Below are positions 60,237 to 64,000 of a stretch of 64,000 bases of DNA, piece by piece; positions within the stretch are counted from its first letter, which is position 1, and every line of letters begins with the position of its first letter. Source of the DNA: Colocasia esculenta (lineage: Eukaryota; Streptophyta; Magnoliopsida; Alismatales; Araceae); the NCBI GenBank assembly GCA_014218235.1, contig CM024766.1, positions 26,881,346 to 26,945,345 of the forward strand, written 5' to 3'. The notes beneath the pieces are model-generated. The model did no database searches and was not told the DNA's origin. It saw only the letters and a list, made by a program, of their open reading frames with translations. A program made the position numbers and the translations under genes.

Positions 60237-61948
60237 ATGGCAGCCCAAGGTCACTCCGAAGGTCAGTCTGTCAACCGGCCACCTCTATTTGATGGAGAAG
60301 ATTACACATACTAGAAGACAAGAATGGAGTACTTCCTTCAAGGACTCGACTATCAAATATGGTCGATAGTTGATGAAGGAGACCTGTTGGTTACTAATGA
60401 AAAGATAAGTGGACTGAAGATGACAAGAAGAAGATCTCCCTAAACTTCAAAGCCAAGAGAATTCTATGTTGTGCTCTCAGCAAGAAGGAATTTAACAGAG
60501 TTTCAGCCTGTAAATCTACGATGGAAATGTGGGAGAAGTTAAGGATCACATATGAAGGCACAGACAAAGTAAAAGAAACCAGAATAGATATCCTGGTGAC
60601 TCAGTACGAGAGGTTCCAGATGCAGTCAGGGGAAATGATTACACAGATGTTCAGTAGATTCACCGACATTACAAATGGACTGGCAGGTCTTGGCAAAAGT
60701 TATGAAATGGGAGATATGGTAAGAAAAATTCTAAGATCTCGACCATCATCTTGGACTCCCAAAGTAACAGAGATAGAAGAAGCTAATGACTTGAAAAGAA
60801 TGTCATTAGAGAAACTCATTGGGTCCCTTATGGCCCATGAAATCAACATGGAGAGACTGGGAGAGTCCTCGAGCAGGAGGAAACACTCAAATGCTCTCAA
60901 AGCAGAAGAAAACTCATCAGAAGAATTTTCAGATAACAATGAAAGCAATGAAGACAACGAAGATGAAGAAGCAATGTTGTCTAGGAGGCTACAAGGAATC
61001 TTAGCCAAAAAGAAGAAATAACAGTCCGGTAGAAGATATTTCAAGAAAAATAAGGGCTTTAAGAAGCCAGAGGTAAAGGATCCAAAGAAAGCTGAGCCCA
61101 TATGCTATGAATGTAAGAAGCTCAGACATATCAAAGCAGAATGTCAGAAGCTTAAGAAATCTGAATTCAAAAGAAAAGACAGTTCTAGGAAGTTCAGAAG
61201 ATATAAAAAGAAAGCGATGGCAGTAGCTTGGAGCAATAGCAGCGGCTATGACAGCGAGTATTCCTCAAGTGAAGAAGAGGAAGAAAAGGCCAACCTGGCC
61301 TTCATGGCAGACATCGACGAAAAGGTAACATCTGATTCCTTCACTTCATGTACTGAATCTGATTCTGATAATTCGGAGGATACATTTAACGAACTATATG
61401 ATAAATATAAGGATGTAAGTAAATCACTAAAAATGACAAAGAAAAATCTTACTTGCCTAGAAAACACAAATTCAGACTTAAAATCTGAAAATGAACAAGA
61501 AACAAATCATTGAACTTAAAAGAAGAAATGATATGTTATGCGAAGATATGAAAGAAAAAAAAAACAAATAATAAAATTAGAAAAACAAGAAATCGTAGAC
61601 GAATTAAAAAAGGAAATTAAAACTCTAATAGAAGAAAATGAAAAACTATCTAGTACACTAGAAAAATTCACAAATGGTAAAAATTCCTTAATATTAAAAG
61701 GTGCTAGATGGTCAGGAAAAAGAAAACAAGGATTAGGCTATACACCCCCAGATAATGAAGACACTATAATATACCCTAAAACGTATCCTACTCCTAAATT
61801 TGTGGCTGAACAAGATACTTCATATAAATCAAACTTCCAGTATGTTCCGTATGAAAGGGTAACTAAAACAACATGCTGTAGCCATTGCAACAGACTAGGT
61901 CACAGTAAAATAACTTGTCCAACCAAACACAAAAAAATGGACAATTAA
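60237..61948 (+). pseudogene. gag: Element 4 gag, broken
   Basis: The ATG at 60237 gives MAAQGHSEGQSVNRPPLFDG; a stop falls in place of Trp at 60314 (codon TAG) and frameshifts follow to 60500. The piece 60521-61021 (166 codons) is the best preserved gag segment in the window. The first CCHC knuckle is altered (C-Y-E-C-K-K-L-R-H-I-K-A-E-C near 61105): the usual Pro-Gly before His is Leu-Arg. The acidic serine-rich linker is at 61255-61290, the helical region at 61370-61680, and the second knuckle CCSHCNRLGHSKITC near 61876-61918. Confidence 0.9.
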
Positions 61949-62043
61949 AAGAAAAAATGATGACACTAACCAATCAGGACCCAAAAGAACTTGGGTACCT
62001 AAAGCTTGATGTTTTCATTTCAAGGAAACCTTCGAGCATCCAA

Positions 62044-62991
62044 ATGGTATTTGGATAGTGGATGCTCAAGGCATATGTCAGGAAATAGAAAGCTATTCTC
62101 TCACCTCGAAGCTGAAGAAGGCACAGTGACATATGGAGACAATTGAAAAGGAACAGTGATAGGATGCGAATCCGTTGAAAATAAAGAGAAAATATTTATT
62201 GAAGATGTACTATGCGTAAAAGGTTTGAAGCATAATCTTATCAGCATAAGCCAGTTATGTGACAGAGGACATCAAATCAAGTTCCAAGAGTCTAAGTGCA
62301 GCATCATGAAAGAAGGAGCAGTAGTTTTCGAAGCTAACAGAGAAAAGAATCTGTACGTGCTTTACCTAGAAGAATTAAAGGATCAGGATATTTATTTAGC
62401 AGCAAGTAAGGAGCAGTCAACTAAGCTGTGGCATAGAAGATTGGGCCACTGCAGTCTAGATGGCATGAGAAAGCTGATCAAGAAAAGCCTGGTGGAAGGT
62501 CTACCAAAGGTCAGCACAAAAATGGATGGTGTCTGCAGACCGCAAAAGGGAAGCACACAAAGTCTTCATTCGAGTCAAAGTCTGTGGTAACCACCTATAA
62601 ACCCTTAGAACTCCTTCATATGGACTTATTTGGGCCAATGAGGACCACAAGCCTTAGAGGGAAGAATTTTGGATTCGTTATAGTAGATGACTATTCAAAA
62701 GCTTTGTGAGTTTCAGTAAAAAGGTTTAGAAAGATAAGAAGTACTGCATTGTTGGAATCCGGTCAGATCATGGAGGAGAATTCTAGAATGAGAAATTTGC
62801 CAAGTTTTGTGATGACCAAGGAATAGAGCACAATTTCTCAGCACCAAGAACACCACTGCAGAATGGAGTTGCTGAGAGAAAGAACAGAACCCTATTGGAT
62901 ATGGCAAGATCGATGTTGTCAGAATATGATCTACTAAGGTATTTTTGGGCTGAAGCAATTAACACAGCTTGTTACATAATCAACAGGGTGA
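62044..62991 (+). pseudogene. pol: Element 4 pol, protease and integrase parts, truncated by a LINE
   Basis: Protease: WYLDSGCSRHMSGNRKLF near 62046 keeps the D-S-G active site, with a stop after YGDN near 62142. GAG-pre-integrase: LWHRRLGHCSLDGMRKL near 62427, open from 62156 to 62590. Integrase: VDDYS near 62682 is followed directly by the SFVSF region, so about 50 bp present in element 2 (around the FTWVSFLEHKDDT residues) is deleted. RSDHGGEF (62761) and NGVAERKNRT (62865) remain. The sequence stops after CYIINRV at the LINE poly-A. Confidence 0.9.
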
Positions 62992-64000
62992 TTTTTTTTT
63001 TTTGGTAAAAGAGGTCCTCAGGGTCAGCAACTAGGAGAGTGCACCCCATTTCCAGGAATGGAATGTTCCCACTCCACCAGTGCGATCAACCTGGGCCTAG
63101 AATATAAATTGCATAAAGGATTACAAGACCGAAGGGGCATACCCCTACTAAACTTGCCTAAAATTAGGAACCCCAGACCGATCCATGGTAAGGGGCCCTT
63201 TACATTCATGGGGCAAAGAAGTAACAGAAAAGAAAGTAGCATTTGATTGAGATTTACACCCGACGTTAGCCAAGGCATCGGCCACTTGGTTGGCTTGTCT
63301 ATAAGTCTGAACAAAACTAACATTAAACTTCTAAAAATGAGCCTGAACTTCCCACCACTAGCGCATGCACTCCCAAGAAGGCAATTTATTGTTTTGAACA
63401 GAAGTTACCATAGATGCGGAATCAGATCTGATTTCACTGAGAAAGAAATCATATTCAGCAGCCAGCCTAATACCATCACACAGAGCTCGAACCTCAACCA
63501 CAAAGCTAGTGCCAAGACCATAGAAATGGGCAAAGGTAAAAAGAAACCTTCCACTGCTGTCTCTAATACATCCACCGCCCCCACTTAAACCTGGGTTGCC
63601 CTTACAAGCACTATCCACATTCAGAACTAGTCCCTCCTTGATAGGCGGTAGCCATCTGATGAGCTTGAAATAGATTCCTTTAACTTTGGGGTAGAAACCA
63701 AGAGAACTGATCATATTCATATGCTGCTCAGGGGAGTTGCTTTTAAAAACTACGGTATCTATTGTATTGCAAATCATGAACCGAATGTTATGAATAATTC
63801 TGCCAATATTATACCTCTTTCCCTCAAACCTCACGGAGCACCTGGATCTCCAAATTTCCCACAAGATAAGCATAGTGGCGTAAAGACATATGAAACCATA
63901 TGGAGTAGAAGGCTTGCAGTGATCAAGAATATTCCAAAACCGACTAGTGACATTATCATGAGAGGTCAGATTTAAACTGATGATAGGCATAATCCACTGC
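62992..64000 (-). mobile_element. L1-type LINE, 3' end, inserted in element 4 integrase
   Basis: On the minus strand ORF2's RNase H region is followed by a ~140-bp 3' untranslated region and a run of 12 A (plus-strand T at 62992-63003), the hallmark of target-primed insertion. The junction lies in the integrase codons of element 4. The LINE runs off the right edge, so the target duplication and 5' end are unseen. Confidence 0.9.
63142..63990 (-). pseudogene. LINE ORF2 C-terminal region with RNase H
   Basis: The open piece 63990-63361 begins in the linker after RT (WEIWRSRCSVRF, typical of plant LINEs) and enters RNase H: LNVDSACKGNPGLSGGG (catalytic Asp), EVRALCDGIRLA (catalytic Glu) and RSDSASMV (catalytic Asp). 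A TAG at 63360-63358 follows CMR, but homology goes on as TYRQANQVADALANVG near 63270, the last acidic site, after a further stop. The first Asp is followed by Ser instead of the common Gly. The frame is probably longer upstream, outside the window. Confidence 0.88.

Larger units (their letters stand above)
58339..62991 (+). mobile_element. Element 4: SIRE-like Ty1/copia element, 5' part
   Basis: 5' LTR 58339-60171, PBS, gag and the first half of pol. It belongs to the same family as element 1 (LTR start TGATGATCAGTTTATCCCCA, same gag start). The left flank is satellite (last bases CTAAG). It is interrupted in the integrase at 62991 by a LINE, and the rest lies outside the window, so its own target duplication cannot be checked. 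Frames are less damaged than in elements 1 and 2. Confidence 0.93.

Overview
The window is a gene-poor, repeat-dense stretch of a flowering-plant nuclear genome, probably heterochromatic or pericentromeric. Evidence for a plant: SIRE-like Ty1/copia elements primed by initiator-Met tRNA that carry an extra ORF after pol, Tekay-like Ty3/gypsy LTRs that begin TGTAGCAACCC or similar and end in GCTTGACA, a CACTA-type end, plant L1-type LINE pieces with an RNase H, and a plant-type papain (C1A) protease exon. The species cannot be named from the sequence.

Layout. 1-4044: partial minus-strand Ty3/gypsy element (leader region plus one GC-rich LTR). 4047-5473: CACTA-like remnant with subterminal hairpin repeats. 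5474-7318: minus-strand LINE fragment (end of ORF1 and start of the ORF2 endonuclease) interrupted by an LTR-like segment. 7324-41903: element 1, a SIRE-like copia element bounded by a CTTTT duplication. It hosts three further insertions: a 1.63-kb solo LTR in its 5' LTR (duplication AAAGC), a complete 13.6-kb relative (element 2, 15474-29095, duplication CCCAT) between its RT and RNase H, and a gag-only minus-strand element (element 3, 31314-36932, duplication AGGGG) inside its post-pol ORF. Removing the insertions rejoins element 1 exactly at the duplicated bases.

41909-48898: the only host-gene signal, a terminal exon of a C1A cysteine protease (42992-43219), followed by a gypsy LTR fragment split by a 3.7-kb solo gypsy LTR (duplication AATAT). 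48899-58338: about 53 copies of a ~177-bp satellite organised as a 12-monomer higher-order repeat of ~2.12 kb, with 7- and 8-monomer deletion versions. 58339-62991: the 5' part of a fourth copia element (element 4) inserted in the satellite, itself broken in its integrase by a minus-strand LINE whose poly-A end lies at 62992 and whose RNase H runs to the window edge.

All retroelement coding regions carry stops or frameshifts, so none looks autonomous. The most notable observations are the higher-order satellite, the U3 arrays of an AACGATTT-type octamer shared by three copia families, the post-pol ORF with no visible envelope features, and the gag-only element with two intact LTRs. All alignments were made by eye; no identity values or dates were computed.
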